Assembly (NCBI RefSeq): GCF_017876575.1
Contig: NZ_JAGIOE010000002.1
Span: forward strand, 19,775-83,774
Reading direction: 5' to 3'
Origin: Paeniglutamicibacter psychrophenolicus
Lineage (GTDB): Bacteria > Actinomycetota > Actinomycetes > Actinomycetales > Micrococcaceae
DNA length: 64,000 nucleotides
The notes under the pieces: model-generated
Databases searched by the model: none
The model's input: the letters and a program-made list of their open reading frames with translations, nothing else
What the model was told of the DNA's origin: nothing
Position numbers and translations under genes: made by a program
Shown here: positions 8,972-16,465 of the stretch, in pieces
Layout of the letters: each line of letters begins with the position of its first letter
How positions within the stretch are numbered: position 1 is the stretch's first letter

Positions 8972-9259
8972 TCAGGATTCCCGCAGCGGGTAATCCCTGG
9001 TGAGATCCCTGAACCAGCGCATCTGTGCGGCGTCGCTGTCCCGGTCCAGGGCCTCGAGCTGCTGCACCAGCGCGCGGTGCCGGGGTGTACCTGGAGGCGT
9101 GGAGGCGATCTGCCGTTTGAGTTCAAGGCGCAGCCCGTGGATCTCTTGCTCCCGGGCGCGCGAGAGTTCTTCCATACCCATGGGCCCATCCTCCACGGCA
9201 AGGCCGCCTTCCACAACGGCAAGTGCTCCTGCCGACAGCGCGTCCCTCCCCCGCGGCAT
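8972..9259 (-). CDS. Small charged helical protein, unknown
   Basis: A 95-aa protein whose last 68 residues look like a genuine helical or coiled segment (EELSRAREQEIHGLRLELKR, then RHRALVQQLEALDRDSDAAQ). The N-terminal 25 residues are less convincing, and the true start could be the downstream ATG at MGMEEL. An alternative ATG with a good GGGAGG site lies upstream near 9314 but in another frame; joining the two would need a frameshift. No known domain. It precedes the CoiA-like gene on the same strand. Confidence 0.5.
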   Translation of the reverse strand: MPRGRDALSAGALAVVEGGLAVEDGPMGMEELSRAREQEIHGLRLELKRQIASTPPGTPRHRALVQQLEALDRDSDAAQMRWFRDLTRDYPLRES

Positions 9260-9450
9260 TCCAATGAGCCGGTGATCGCTGTGTCCACCCCGAGGTGATC
9301 TGACATCACCATGCAAACCTCCCACACCACCCCGAAGACACAACGGTGCACGTTTCCGCGGAAGCACTCTCCTGCTTCCCCTCCAGCGGGCGCCGCCGAC
9401 GGCACGCAGGCCCTGGTCGTGGGCTGCCCGGCCGGGGGCAGCCCCGCAGG

Positions 9451-10530
9451 CTAGGCCTTGCCTTCTTCTCGCGGCGTGACGCCGGGGCGTTCCCGGGCCG
9501 GTTCCTCCCGGGCCTGGGCCAGTTCCTCGCGGAGCTGGTCGACCTGCCGGCCGAAGGTCTCGCGCAGGTCCTTGACGCGTTGTTCCCCGTGCTCACGCTC
9601 CCGGTCGACATCGGTCCTGGCGGCGTCCCGCTCGGCAGTCAGGGCCGCCACGCGGCTGCGCATCTCTCCGGCAGCCTCGCGGGCAGCGTCATACTCAGCC
9701 CGGAGACTTTCCAGCTGCGTACGGGCTTCGGCGGCCGCGGCTTCCTCCCGGTCTGCACGCACTGCTTCCAGCTCCGCCCGCTGCGCCGCCCCCGTGGCCC
9801 GTTGGTCGGCTTCGTTCCGCGCGTTTTCCTCGGACTCGACCCGGGTCAGTGCCTCATCCCGGTCCTGCTCGGCCCGCTCGAGCTGTACCCGGACGGATTC
9901 GAGCTCGGCCTGCAGCCCGGCGTTCTCTGCCTGCGCCCGGTCCCGCTCGGCGGCCGCAGCAACCTGGGTGTCAGCCAGTTCCGCGGCAAGCTGTTCTGCC
10001 CTGGCCCGGCCGGCGTCCAGTTCCTCTCGGACCCCGGAGAGTTCCTGTGCAGTCTGCTCGCCGGCACGGGTGGCTTCCTCGGCCGCCGCGTCGGCTTCCT
10101 CCTTTTGGGCCTCGGCCCGGCGCTGGGCCTGCTCCGCCCGGGTGGCGCGCGCATTCGCGGCGGCGACCTGTTCGGCCGCCTCGCTGGAGACCGACTCGAT
10201 CTGCGCCTCCGCCGCCTCGGGGTCCCCCACGGTGCGCAGCTCCTCCAGCAGCACGGTGAGCTGCTGTCCCAGGTGCTCGATCATGCCGCTAACCTGGCCG
10301 GTGATCTCGCTGGCCCGCTGGCGGGCCGAGTCGACCGGCCGCGCCTCGGCCGCCCGGGTGGCCGCATCATTGACCTGCTGGCGGGCCCTCCAGGCGGAGG
10401 CGCGGTTGTGGGTGGGGTCGTCGCAGTATTCCGGTGGCCGGCCGGTGCTGGCTTCCGGTGCCTCCGGCGGGCGTTGGCAGCCCGGGAACCGGCAGGTGCG
10501 TTTTTCGACGGTGGCAGGGTTTTCGCTCAT
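9451..10530 (-). CDS. Long coiled-coil protein with N-terminal Cys/His motif
   Basis: A 359-aa protein. Residues 13-50 contain CRFPGC, then EYCDDPTHNRASAWRAR, a Cys/His cluster likely to bind zinc and perhaps DNA. From about residue 60 to 345 it is an almost unbroken Ala/Glu/Arg coiled coil. This layout recalls plasmid KfrA-like and other partition-associated proteins, but the DNA-binding domain is not a recognisable KfrA domain, so I do not assign that name. It is transcribed leftward from a promoter region with 7-bp tandem repeats. Long open frames on the other strand over this gene are by-products of its biased composition. Confidence 0.75.
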   Translation of the reverse strand: MSENPATVEKRTCRFPGCQRPPEAPEASTGRPPEYCDDPTHNRASAWRARQQVNDAATRAAEARPVDSARQRASEITGQVSGMIEHLGQQLTVLLEELRTVGDPEAAEAQIESVSSEAAEQVAAANARATRAEQAQRRAEAQKEEADAAAEEATRAGEQTAQELSGVREELDAGRARAEQLAAELADTQVAAAAERDRAQAENAGLQAELESVRVQLERAEQDRDEALTRVESEENARNEADQRATGAAQRAELEAVRADREEAAAAEARTQLESLRAEYDAAREAAGEMRSRVAALTAERDAARTDVDREREHGEQRVKDLRETFGRQVDQLREELAQAREEPARERPGVTPREEGKA

Positions 10531-10563
10531 GGGTCAAGTCTAAAACGTTTCGTTTGAAAACGG

Positions 10564-10600
10564 AAGACGTAACGGAACAAAAGACGAAAGACATAAGACG
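10564..10600. repeat. AAGACG direct repeats upstream of the coiled-coil gene
   Basis: AAGACG occurs at 10564, 10581 and 10595, with AAGACA at 10588. The last three copies are spaced exactly 7 bp, in an AT-richer stretch just before the leftward coiled-coil gene. This suits an operator or iteron array, perhaps for autoregulation. Confidence 0.45.
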
Positions 10601-10665
10601 AAGGATAATCTGGAAGGCCTCCTTGTCGTCGACAAACGGTTAGGTGCCCCGACCAGCGGGCAGAT

Positions 10666-10702
10666 GACAGCCCAGTGCTGCACCAAGGATTCAACGGAGA
10701 TG
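10666..10702. repeat. Dispersed 37-bp repeat, copy 1
   Basis: This sequence matches 49430-49466 at about 32 of 37 positions, with a weaker match extending about 20 bp further upstream. It lies just beyond the 3' end of the umuC gene. It contains the shared core GCTGCACCAAGGAT. Nature unknown; an IS end or other small mobile remnant is possible. Confidence 0.45.
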
Positions 10703-10705
10703 GGC

Positions 10706-12031
10706 TCAGCTGGCGTACACGGTCAGCAGCTCGTCCCAGTGGGTGGTGTAGCGCGGTGACATCATTTCCCGGCGCATCGTCCATTCGGGGCCGGTCTTCA
10801 TGCCCGCCAGGCCGAGCCCGACAGCGTTCACTCCGTGGTGCTGTTTGATCTTCTGGATCAGCGGACCGATGTCCCTGGCCTCGTGCCGGTTCACGAATGG
10901 TTCGAAGGTCTCTTGGGCGCCGGTCGGGCGGACGTCGGTCACCACGATTCCGGCTCGGGCGTACTTCACCCCGTCCAGGATCTTGGGCAGCAGCGCCTTG
11001 GCAGCCCGGGTCAGCAGCAGCGGGTCCGCGGTCGGCCCGGGAAGGGCGACGGTCACGGCGGGCTGGTGGTTGTCCTGGGTGTTGTAGTAACTGGTCATGG
11101 CCCAGGCAGAAAGCACCTTGGCCTGCCGCTGGTGCTTGTGCAGGCGGGCGGAGGCCTGTTGGGCGTAGATCCCCAGGACCTGCTCCATGCCGTGGGCGTC
11201 GGTGATGGGTGTGGAGAAGGAGCGGCTGAAGATCAGCTGGTCCTTGATTTCGTATTCTTCCTCCAGGGGGATGCAGGGGGTTCCGCGCAGCTCCAGGACG
11301 GTGCGCATCATGACGATGGAGAAGCGGTTGCGCAGCATCACCGCGTCGGCGTCGCGCAGGTCTTTCATGGTCCGGATCCCCAGGCCCATCAGCCGCTTGG
11401 CCAGGCGGGGGCCGATGCCCCAGATTTCCACCGTGGGCAGCCGGCCCAGGAGTTGTTCGCGGTCTTCCTCGGTGACGGCTTCCCATACGCAGACCCCGCC
11501 CAGGTGGGGGTTCTTCTTGGCGGCCTTGTTGGCCAGCTTGGCCAGGGTTTTTGTCTTGGCGATCCCCACGCAGACCGGCAGTCCGAGGTGGTCCATCACG
11601 TCCTGCTTCATGCGCCGGGCCAGGGCCTGGAGTTCAGGCAGCGTCCCGCGGACGCCCAGGAATGCCTCGTCGATGCTGTAGACCTCGACCCAGGCCGAGT
11701 GCCGGCCCAGCAGTTGCATGGTTCGGGCCGAGAGATCCCCGTAGAGCTCGTAGTTGCTGGATTTGGCGACCAGCCCCATCCGTTCTGCGGTGGGGGCGAG
11801 CTTGAACCAGGGGGCGCCCATGTCGATTCCCAGGGCCTTGGCTTCGTCCGACCGGGCGACGGCGCAGCCGTCGTTGTTGGACAGGACGATCACCGGCCGG
11901 CCGATCAGCCTCGGGTCAAAGGCCCGCTCGCAACTGACGTAGAAGCTGTTCACATCCACATGGGCGATGTACTCCTCCGGGGAGGGTTCCCGTGGAGGGC
12001 AAAGGTTCAGGCCAGAAGCTGGTGCAGACAT
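10706..12031 (-). CDS. umuC: Y-family DNA polymerase V catalytic subunit UmuC
   Basis: A 441-aa translesion polymerase. The catalytic palm motifs are intact: HVDVNSFYVSCE near the N-terminus and YSIDEAF further on. KTKTLAKLAN and the helix-hairpin-helix segment (WGIGPRLAKRLMGLGI) follow, then a little-finger domain with FSRSFSTPI. It acts with UmuD' in error-prone bypass during the SOS response. The start ATG lies inside the 3' end of umuD (25-bp overlap), typical of umuDC operons. A frame six codons longer is open but less likely. Plasmid-borne umuDC sets raise mutation tolerance after DNA damage. Confidence 0.93.
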   Translation of the reverse strand: MSAPASGLNLCPPREPSPEEYIAHVDVNSFYVSCERAFDPRLIGRPVIVLSNNDGCAVARSDEAKALGIDMGAPWFKLAPTAERMGLVAKSSNYELYGDLSARTMQLLGRHSAWVEVYSIDEAFLGVRGTLPELQALARRMKQDVMDHLGLPVCVGIAKTKTLAKLANKAAKKNPHLGGVCVWEAVTEEDREQLLGRLPTVEIWGIGPRLAKRLMGLGIRTMKDLRDADAVMLRNRFSIVMMRTVLELRGTPCIPLEEEYEIKDQLIFSRSFSTPITDAHGMEQVLGIYAQQASARLHKHQRQAKVLSAWAMTSYYNTQDNHQPAVTVALPGPTADPLLLTRAAKALLPKILDGVKYARAGIVVTDVRPTGAQETFEPFVNRHEARDIGPLIQKIKQHHGVNAVGLGLAGMKTGPEWTMRREMMSPRYTTHWDELLTVYAS

Positions 12032-12468
12032 GTTTCGGCAACTCCCCACACGGTGAGGGATGCCAGCTCCCCCACCACCAGATCCGGATACTGAGGGTTT
12101 TCCGCCTGCAGGACCACGCCCCGCGGGGTCAGGCGCAGTCGCTTGACGGTCATTTCCCCGTCCAGGACCGCCACCACGATCGAGCCGTCCACCGGCTTCC
12201 GGGCACGGTTGACGATCAGCTCGTCCCCGTCCGAGATGCCGGCACCCTCCATGGAACAGCCCGAGACCCGCACGATGAAGGTGCTCGTGGTGTCGTGGAT
12301 CAAATGCTCACTGAGGTTGATCGTGCCGTCGAAGTAGTCCTGTGCCGGCGAGGGATACCCCGCCGCGACCGCGGTTTGGGCCACCAGAAGCGGGACCGAA
12401 GTGCCGCCCACTTCGAGAGAACGTATGTACTGAATAGTCACTTTACGACCTAAATTTATGGAACACAT
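12007..12468 (-). CDS. umuD: UmuD, S24-family SOS mutagenesis protein
   Basis: This 153-aa protein self-cleaves to UmuD' and partners UmuC. The cleavage region reads AVAAGYPSPAQDY, with Ala-Gly at the predicted cut. The catalytic Ser lies in GCSMEGAGI and the catalytic Lys in MTVKRL. The ATG follows GAGGTG at a suitable distance. A start further in (GTG at 12411) would give the more usual length of N-terminus but lacks a binding site. Sequences resembling the actinobacterial LexA box overlap the start region, consistent with SOS control. It forms an operon with umuC, which starts before umuD ends. Confidence 0.92.
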   Translation of the reverse strand: MCSINLGRKVTIQYIRSLEVGGTSVPLLVAQTAVAAGYPSPAQDYFDGTINLSEHLIHDTTSTFIVRVSGCSMEGAGISDGDELIVNRARKPVDGSIVVAVLDGEMTVKRLRLTPRGVVLQAENPQYPDLVVGELASLTVWGVAETCLHQLLA

Positions 12469-12472
12469 ATTC
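12461..12472. promoter_or_regulatory. Candidate LexA (SOS) box at the umuD start
   Basis: GAACACATATTC differs by one base from the GAAC-N4-GTTC form of actinobacterial LexA boxes and overlaps the umuD start codon. A second one-mismatch candidate, GAACGTATGTAC, lies at 12419-12430 within the early coding region. Either could repress umuDC. Confidence 0.4.
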
Positions 12473-12538
12473 ACCTCAAGGATACGCCCGCCACCCACAG
12501 TTTGATCCTTTCCACTCCTGTGGGGTTCAACCCAGGGG

Positions 12539-12569
12539 AATGATCGATGCTCCGCGATGAGCGATCATT
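12539..12569. promoter_or_regulatory. Inverted repeat in the umuD upstream region
   Basis: AATGATCG and CGATCATT are separated by 15 bases, about 70-100 bp upstream of umuD. It could be an operator. No known binding protein can be named. Confidence 0.35.
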
Positions 12570-12615
12570 GCGCGGGCCTGCATGGGGTGCGATGAGGTGA
12601 CACCGGGCCAGATAC

Positions 12616-12652
12616 GTGAGAGGACGCCCACCAGGGGCGTCCTCTCACTTTC
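12616..12652. terminator. Strong hairpin, likely terminator
   Basis: Perfect 14-bp stem GTGAGAGGACGCCC with loop ACCAG, followed on the plus strand by TTTC. It lies between the 3' end of the leftward 42-aa gene and the umuDC promoter, so it probably insulates the two. Confidence 0.7.
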
Positions 12653-12676
12653 ATAACTAGCCGTGCACGCGTGAGG

Positions 12677-12805
12677 CTAATACTCGTCGGCTTGCCGCGC
12701 TTCTACGATGTCGCGGTCAATCTTTTCGTGCCATCGGCTGTGCTTGCCCTTGTCGTTTTGCAGTGTCTGCGCTCCACATGTTGAGCAGCCAACAGTGTCG
12801 GCCAT
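12677..12805 (-). CDS. 42-aa zinc-finger-like small protein
   Basis: A very short protein with the pattern CSTCGAQTLQNDKGKHSRWH, that is CxxC followed by two His residues spaced as in small zinc fingers of actinobacterial phages and plasmids. The chosen ATG gives MADTVGCSTCG; a frame open further upstream is Arg-rich and unlike protein. Function unknown; DNA or RNA binding is possible. Confidence 0.55.
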   Translation of the reverse strand: MADTVGCSTCGAQTLQNDKGKHSRWHEKIDRDIVEARQADEY

Positions 12806-12980
12806 GGGTTCCCCTATCTTGCGTGAGCGCGCAGAAGCCCGCCGAGGCCGATCGCCTCGGTTTCGCTGGTCGCTCCCTGCCCAATGTCCCCTACCGGCTT
12901 GCAGGAAGCTATCCCCACCCTGCTCGCTGGGAGTGCCCCTCTTGCCACCCACAAGCCAGGGGTGAAGATCCTCTCAGGTT

Positions 12981-13412
12981 CTATCGGTCCACTCTTGTGC
13001 CGGGTTGCACGTGTGCAAAGACCCCGGCTCCGGCTTCTAGGATGGTGTCTATTTCTCCGGGCGAGGGCGTGCGTTGGCACTCCGACTCAATATCGGAGAC
13101 GCACGGATTGAGTGTGTCAACGCGCAGCACTCTGCCGTCCCGGATCCAGACCACATCGAGCGGGATCTGCACACCAAACATCCACACTTCGGTGTTCTGC
13201 GGCTCCCCCAGCTCAAAGAGCATGCCTTGGTCCGCCAGGAGGTCCACACGGCCGCTTAGACCTTTTTGCTGTCGCTCAGGGGTATTGGCCAGCTCGGCGG
13301 AAACTGTGATCCCGTCAATGCTCACGTCCGTTCGCGCCGGAGCGCACGAAGTCAGCAAGCCGATAGCAACGAGTGCTGTCAGCGTTGCCCTCGATTTCCG
13401 CCGTATGGCCAC
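12981..13412 (-). CDS. DUF192 lipoprotein
   Basis: A 143-aa exported protein. A basic N-terminus and hydrophobic stretch end in a lipobox (LLTSC, Cys at about 23), so it is probably lipid-anchored on the outer face of the membrane. The mature part matches DUF192: AELANTPERQQKGLSGR, then MLFELGEPQNTEVWMFG and a VWIRDG-RVLRVDTL strand. DUF192 function is not established. It follows parB on the same strand after two bases and may be part of the par transcript. Confidence 0.8.
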   Translation of the reverse strand: MAIRRKSRATLTALVAIGLLTSCAPARTDVSIDGITVSAELANTPERQQKGLSGRVDLLADQGMLFELGEPQNTEVWMFGVQIPLDVVWIRDGRVLRVDTLNPCVSDIESECQRTPSPGEIDTILEAGAGVFAHVQPGTRVDR

Positions 13413-13414
13413 GC

Positions 13415-13795
13415 TTACTCCAACGGGCGGCCGAGCCGGCCGGTTCGTGGTGCTGCGCCCTGGAACGGCTTGCCGTCATTGTATTTGGCTTCCAACCGCT
13501 CAATCTCACGCATGACCACAGCTGCGTGGAAGTCGCTGAACGTCTGGTACCCCTCCAGATGTCCTACCTGCTGGAAGCCGCCGCGAACACGCTCTGCGTC
13601 TTCCGCGTCCTGGTAATACGCGACCTTCGTTTTGGCGGCCTTCTTCTTGAACACAGGCACCGAAGCTGGCTTGCTGGCCGTGGTTCGCGCGGGAGCCGTG
13701 GCCTCTGCAGGTGTTTCGGCCGGCTTCGCTGGCGCAGCTGTCACTGGAGAGCTTCCTGCGAGGGAAGATTTCAGGGGCGCGGGGCGCTTGACCAT
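13415..13795 (-). CDS. parB: Small ParB-like centromere-binding protein
   Basis: A 126-aa protein with a basic, Pro/Ala-rich tail (about 1-50) and a C-terminal domain of about 70 residues (KVAYYQDAEDAERVRGGFQQ, then SDFHAAVVMREIERLEAKYN) that resembles the small partner proteins encoded next to ParA on actinobacterial plasmids. It begins two bases after the parA stop codon. By analogy it binds a centromere and activates ParA, and may repress the par promoter. The repeated AATAGTACTATT palindromes upstream of parA and nearby genes are the natural candidates for its binding sites; this is inference. Confidence 0.7.
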   Translation of the reverse strand: MVKRPAPLKSSLAGSSPVTAAPAKPAETPAEATAPARTTASKPASVPVFKKKAAKTKVAYYQDAEDAERVRGGFQQVGHLEGYQTFSDFHAAVVMREIERLEAKYNDGKPFQGAAPRTGRLGRPLE

Positions 13796-13797
13796 TG

Positions 13798-14586
13798 CTA
13801 GTTTCCTTTCGGGAGGGTGCGAATATATCCCGCGTAGATTGCGGCGAGGTCATCGGCGTCGCCTCCCCATTCATCGAGTCCCAGGGCTGCCTCCATAGAG
13901 TCACTGATGGGTGCTCGCTTGGGTACTGGGGGTTCAAGCACCGGAACACCGCGTGCCTCGGCTGCTTCCCCGATTTGTCCGGCCCAGTGGGCGCCGCCGA
14001 GAGTACGGGCCTCGTGCTGGTTGACCATGAATCCGGCGATCTTCAAGCCGGCGTTGTAGTGGGCGCGTACCAGGTCAATGGTGGAGAGTAGCTTGCTGAT
14101 TCCGTTGGCACTGAAAAGCTTCGAATGCGTGATGATCACTACGCTGTCAGCGGCCGTCAGGCTGTTGATCGTCAGCTGGTCGAGCGAGGGTGCACAATCG
14201 ATCAGAATCAGGTCGTAATCCTCGCGCACGGCCTCGAGCGCGTTCTTTAGCCGAGATTCGCGTCCTGCTCCCGCTAAAACGAGTTCATCACGGACCACTC
14301 CGAGGGTTTCCCCCGTGGTCGGGACAACGTTCAGGCCATCCCAGATCCCGTTCACGCTCACCTCTTCGAGGGTCGCGGTTGAGCGGTCGCTCAGTGCGTC
14401 CGCGAGTCCCGCCTGATCCTCATCGACTCCCCCGCCCAGAACCGTAGTGACGTTGCCCTGGGGGTCGGCGTCAACGACAAGCACTCTCATCCCGGCGAGC
14501 ACCGCAGCGCGCGCCAAGTGAAAGGTGGTCGTCGTCTTGCCGACGCCGCCCTTCTGGTTGCATAGGGCAAAAATTGTTGCGGTCAC
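13798..14586 (-). CDS. parA: ParA plasmid partition ATPase
   Basis: A 262-aa deviant Walker ATPase: KGGVGKTT at 12-19, DADPQGN at about 40-46 (Walker A'), and ILIDCAPS (Walker B). The N-terminus is short with no helix-turn-helix, as in type Ib ParA proteins, in which the small partner rather than ParA represses the operon. It segregates the plasmid with the downstream ParB-like protein. The promoter region carries palindromes 29-62 bases upstream. Confidence 0.93.
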   Translation of the reverse strand: MTATIFALCNQKGGVGKTTTTFHLARAAVLAGMRVLVVDADPQGNVTTVLGGGVDEDQAGLADALSDRSTATLEEVSVNGIWDGLNVVPTTGETLGVVRDELVLAGAGRESRLKNALEAVREDYDLILIDCAPSLDQLTINSLTAADSVVIITHSKLFSANGISKLLSTIDLVRAHYNAGLKIAGFMVNQHEARTLGGAHWAGQIGEAAEARGVPVLEPPVPKRAPISDSMEAALGLDEWGGDADDLAAIYAGYIRTLPKGN

Positions 14587-14614
14587 GATGGCCTCCGTCT
14601 GTTATGCCAATTCT

Positions 14615-14648
14615 ATAATACTTCTATTATCCCCAATGGAACTATTGG
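14615..14648. promoter_or_regulatory. Two palindromes upstream of parA (operator or centromere)
   Basis: ATAATA-CTTC-TATTAT at 14615-14630 and CCAATGGAACTATTGG at 14633-14648. The second matches the palindrome CTAATAGTACTATTAG found elsewhere at 12 of 16 positions. The position just ahead of parA suits a par operator or centromere. Confidence 0.6.
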
Positions 14649-14688
14649 GTATTGATGGGGCAGGATCTTCCCGCACCCTCAATGTCAG

Positions 14689-14805
14689 TCACTCTGCTTC
14701 CGCAACACCACAGCCGGTCTTGCTCTCGGTGGCACGCTGGCCCCGCAGTCTCACCGCAATTTCCCCTGCCCGCACCTCGCGCTGAATGCGCGACTCCCAG
14801 CTCAC
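14689..14805 (-). CDS. Possible 38-aa peptide upstream of parA
   Basis: A GTG-started frame encodes SWESRIQREVRAGEIAVRLR and a short tail, a natural-looking amphipathic peptide. There is no clear ribosome binding site. It lies in the 370-bp region between parA and the DUF6573 gene, which has no other convincing coding frame and otherwise contains palindromes. Confidence 0.25.
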   Translation of the reverse strand: MSWESRIQREVRAGEIAVRLRGQRATESKTGCGVAEAE

Positions 14806-14931
14806 GGTCGTTCACAATGACACTTGCGAGCATTAGGTTCAGGTGTCGTTCTCTCGGCGCTTTGGGCTGCCAGCCCGGTTTCCTACTCGACTAATGTAGC
14901 TCACTCTTCACGCCCTGTGTCCCTAATGGGG

Positions 14932-14947
14932 CCAATAGTACTAATGG
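14932..14947. promoter_or_regulatory. AATAGTACT palindrome between parA and the DUF6573 gene
   Basis: CCAATAGTACTAATGG, preceded by CCCTAATGGGG. It shares the AATAGTACT core with the palindromes at 15379, 15860 and 16484. It lies about 350 bp upstream of parA. Confidence 0.55.
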
Positions 14948-14958
14948 GGATAAAGATT

Positions 14959-15348
14959 TTAGTCCTCGTCGGTGCACATGATCGTGATGACCGGTTCCGC
15001 TTGGTCTCCCCGGCCAATGACCAGGTGGAGCGTGAACAGTTCATCATCACACCAGGCACTCGGACACTCGGTGTTTGGTATGCGGTAGATGTCGAATGGC
15101 ACCCGGCGAAAGACGCCGGCGCGGCCAGCGGCGACCCCGGCCAAATAGAGCACGTCCCACAGTCGACCCGCCTCATCCTGCAGTTCGGGATTCGCGTCAT
15201 TCCATGCGACGGCATACGCCCAGGCACTGCGCGTAAGGGCGACACTGACAGGGAGCCTGGCGCCTCTGGCCGTTTCCGTTACATCGATAAGCAGGCCATC
15301 TTCAAGTGCCTCTGCTCGGGTGTAGGCGTGAATTGCACTGTCAGGCAT
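14959..15348 (-). CDS. DUF6573 family protein
   Basis: A 129-aa protein with the DUF6573 pattern: AYTRAEALEDGLLIDVTETA, then VSVALTRSAWAYAVAW and QDEAGRLWDVLYLA. The family is common on actinobacterial plasmids and conjugative elements and its role is unknown. The most symmetrical of the repeated palindromes lies 22-55 bases upstream, so it is probably controlled with the par genes. Confidence 0.75.
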   Translation of the reverse strand: MPDSAIHAYTRAEALEDGLLIDVTETARGARLPVSVALTRSAWAYAVAWNDANPELQDEAGRLWDVLYLAGVAAGRAGVFRRVPFDIYRIPNTECPSAWCDDELFTLHLVIGRGDQAEPVITIMCTDED

Positions 15349-15369
15349 TCCTGGCTCCTTTCAGCGAGG

Positions 15370-15403
15370 CCATTATCACTAATAGTACTATTAGGGATAA
15401 TGG
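15370..15403. promoter_or_regulatory. 34-bp composite palindrome upstream of the DUF6573 gene
   Basis: The perfect 16-bp palindrome CTAATAGTACTATTAG (15379-15394) is framed by the arms CCATTATC and GATAATGG. This is the most complete copy of the palindrome family in the window. Confidence 0.75.
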
Positions 15404-15415
15404 CGGGATGTTGTT

Positions 15416-15823
15416 CTATTGGGCGGAATTGTCGGCGTCGCACCTCCGGAACCACTGCCTATGATTCGCGTCGAGGCGGGCCCCGAAGGTACGGATACCT
15501 TCTGCCAGGTCGATTCTCTTGTCCGTGGCGGCCTTGTTGATCTGGTCGAGTGCCAGGCCGATGGGGAGCCAGGTGAAGCCGTAAGAAAAATGGACGTCAA
15601 CACTGCCGTCCTCGTTGGCAATTGAACCGACGCCCTCCCCGTTCACCACGGCACCATTGCCTCGGTCTACGGCAATGAGCATTTGGGGGAGTGGGCCATG
15701 TGAAAGCTGCCCGGCATCTGCGTCCGGGTGCAGCGCGGTGAACACTTCGCGAGCAGCTGTCAGCAGGATTTCCTTATCAAGCTTGATTCCGATGGCTCCG
15801 GTGGGGCGTGCTGTGCGGTGCAT
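15416..15823 (-). CDS. Unknown 135-aa plasmid protein
   Basis: Not recognised. The sequence is protein-like: IKLDKEILLTAAREVFTALH, then LPQMLIAVDRGNGAVVNGEG and VDVHFSYGFTWLPIGLALDQ. No membrane segments or catalytic motif. Two palindromes of the repeated family lie 20-60 bases upstream. It sits between the NrdH gene and the DUF6573 gene on the same strand. Confidence 0.65.
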   Translation of the reverse strand: MHRTARPTGAIGIKLDKEILLTAAREVFTALHPDADAGQLSHGPLPQMLIAVDRGNGAVVNGEGVGSIANEDGSVDVHFSYGFTWLPIGLALDQINKAATDKRIDLAEGIRTFGARLDANHRQWFRRCDADNSAQ

Positions 15824-15842
15824 GTCATCTCCTTCGTTTCGT

Positions 15843-15881
15843 CATTAGTACTATTGTATCTAATAGTACTATTTGATACAA
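15843..15881. promoter_or_regulatory. Tandem palindromes upstream of the 135-aa gene
   Basis: ATTAGTACTATT at 15844-15855 and TAATAGTACTATTT at 15861-15874, centres about 17 bp apart. The second is framed by TTGTATC and GATACAA, giving a 28-bp palindrome. Confidence 0.7.
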
Positions 15882-15884
15882 GGT

Positions 15885-16124
15885 CTAGACCCTTTTTGCC
15901 AACTCGGAAATCATGTCAGGGCGGAATCCTGACCAGTGGTTCTGATCATCCACGACCACGACGGGGGCCTGGCCATAACCCAGTTCATCAGTGACATATT
16001 CGAGTGCCGCGGGAACCTGGGTGAGGTCAACGACTCGATAGGGGATCTTGGCACTGTCCAGTGCCCGATAGGTGGCTGTGCATTGGACGCAACTGGGCTT
16101 GCTGTAAACGGTGATCTCTCCCAT
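15885..16124 (-). CDS. nrdH: NrdH-type glutaredoxin-like redoxin
   Basis: A 79-aa thioredoxin-fold protein with the CVQC active site at Cys12 and Cys15, the cis-Pro segment QAPVVVV, and WSGFRPD, the NrdH signature. NrdH normally reduces class Ib ribonucleotide reductase and takes electrons from thioredoxin reductase. No nrdE or nrdF gene lies nearby, so here it may serve another thiol role or supplement the host. It begins five bases after the stop of the 89-aa gene and is probably co-transcribed with it. Confidence 0.88.
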   Translation of the reverse strand: MGEITVYSKPSCVQCTATYRALDSAKIPYRVVDLTQVPAALEYVTDELGYGQAPVVVVDDQNHWSGFRPDMISELAKRV

Positions 16125-16129
16125 GGGTC

Positions 16130-16399
16130 TCAGTACTCCTCAAGTTCTTGGAGGCGGCGCCAGAATCGGGACTCGCAATTCTCGAGAATCAGGCTGGACG
16201 TTCGAACCGTGTAGTCGCCGTCCTCTGGGCTATCGCCCGGAAGGATCGTCTCAGCCTCAAAGAACCGATGTTCTGGTGGATTTACTGGAGCATCCAGGGA
16301 AGCCGCCATATAGGCAATGGCTCGCATCTCGAAATCTGTGTGAAATTCCGGAGGTACAAACTGATCCAAAATAGCCTTCAACTGCTCTTCGGAAACCAT
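16130..16399 (-). CDS. Unknown 89-aa acidic protein
   Basis: Not recognised. A short acidic protein (SEEQLKAILDQFVPPEFHTD, then MRAIAYMAASLDAPVNPPEH) ending in RFWRRLQELEEY. It is the first gene of a pair with NrdH, and two copies of the repeated palindrome lie 67-100 bases upstream. Confidence 0.6.
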   Translation of the reverse strand: MVSEEQLKAILDQFVPPEFHTDFEMRAIAYMAASLDAPVNPPEHRFFEAETILPGDSPEDGDYTVRTSSLILENCESRFWRRLQELEEY

Positions 16400-16465
16400 A
16401 GCTACTTCCTCCTGCTGGTAAGGGGATTCGCGACACCTGAACCATACCGGCCATCCTGCCCATCC

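Noticed and set aside
9346..10557. Long open frames on the plus strand over the coiled-coil gene
   Set aside because: They are antisense products of the strong Ala/Glu/Arg codon bias of the leftward gene and read as low-complexity Ser/Arg or Gly/Leu-rich text.
12763..13515. 250-aa plus-strand frame
   Set aside because: Opposite the DUF192 lipoprotein and zinc-finger genes, with Ser/Arg-rich shadow composition.
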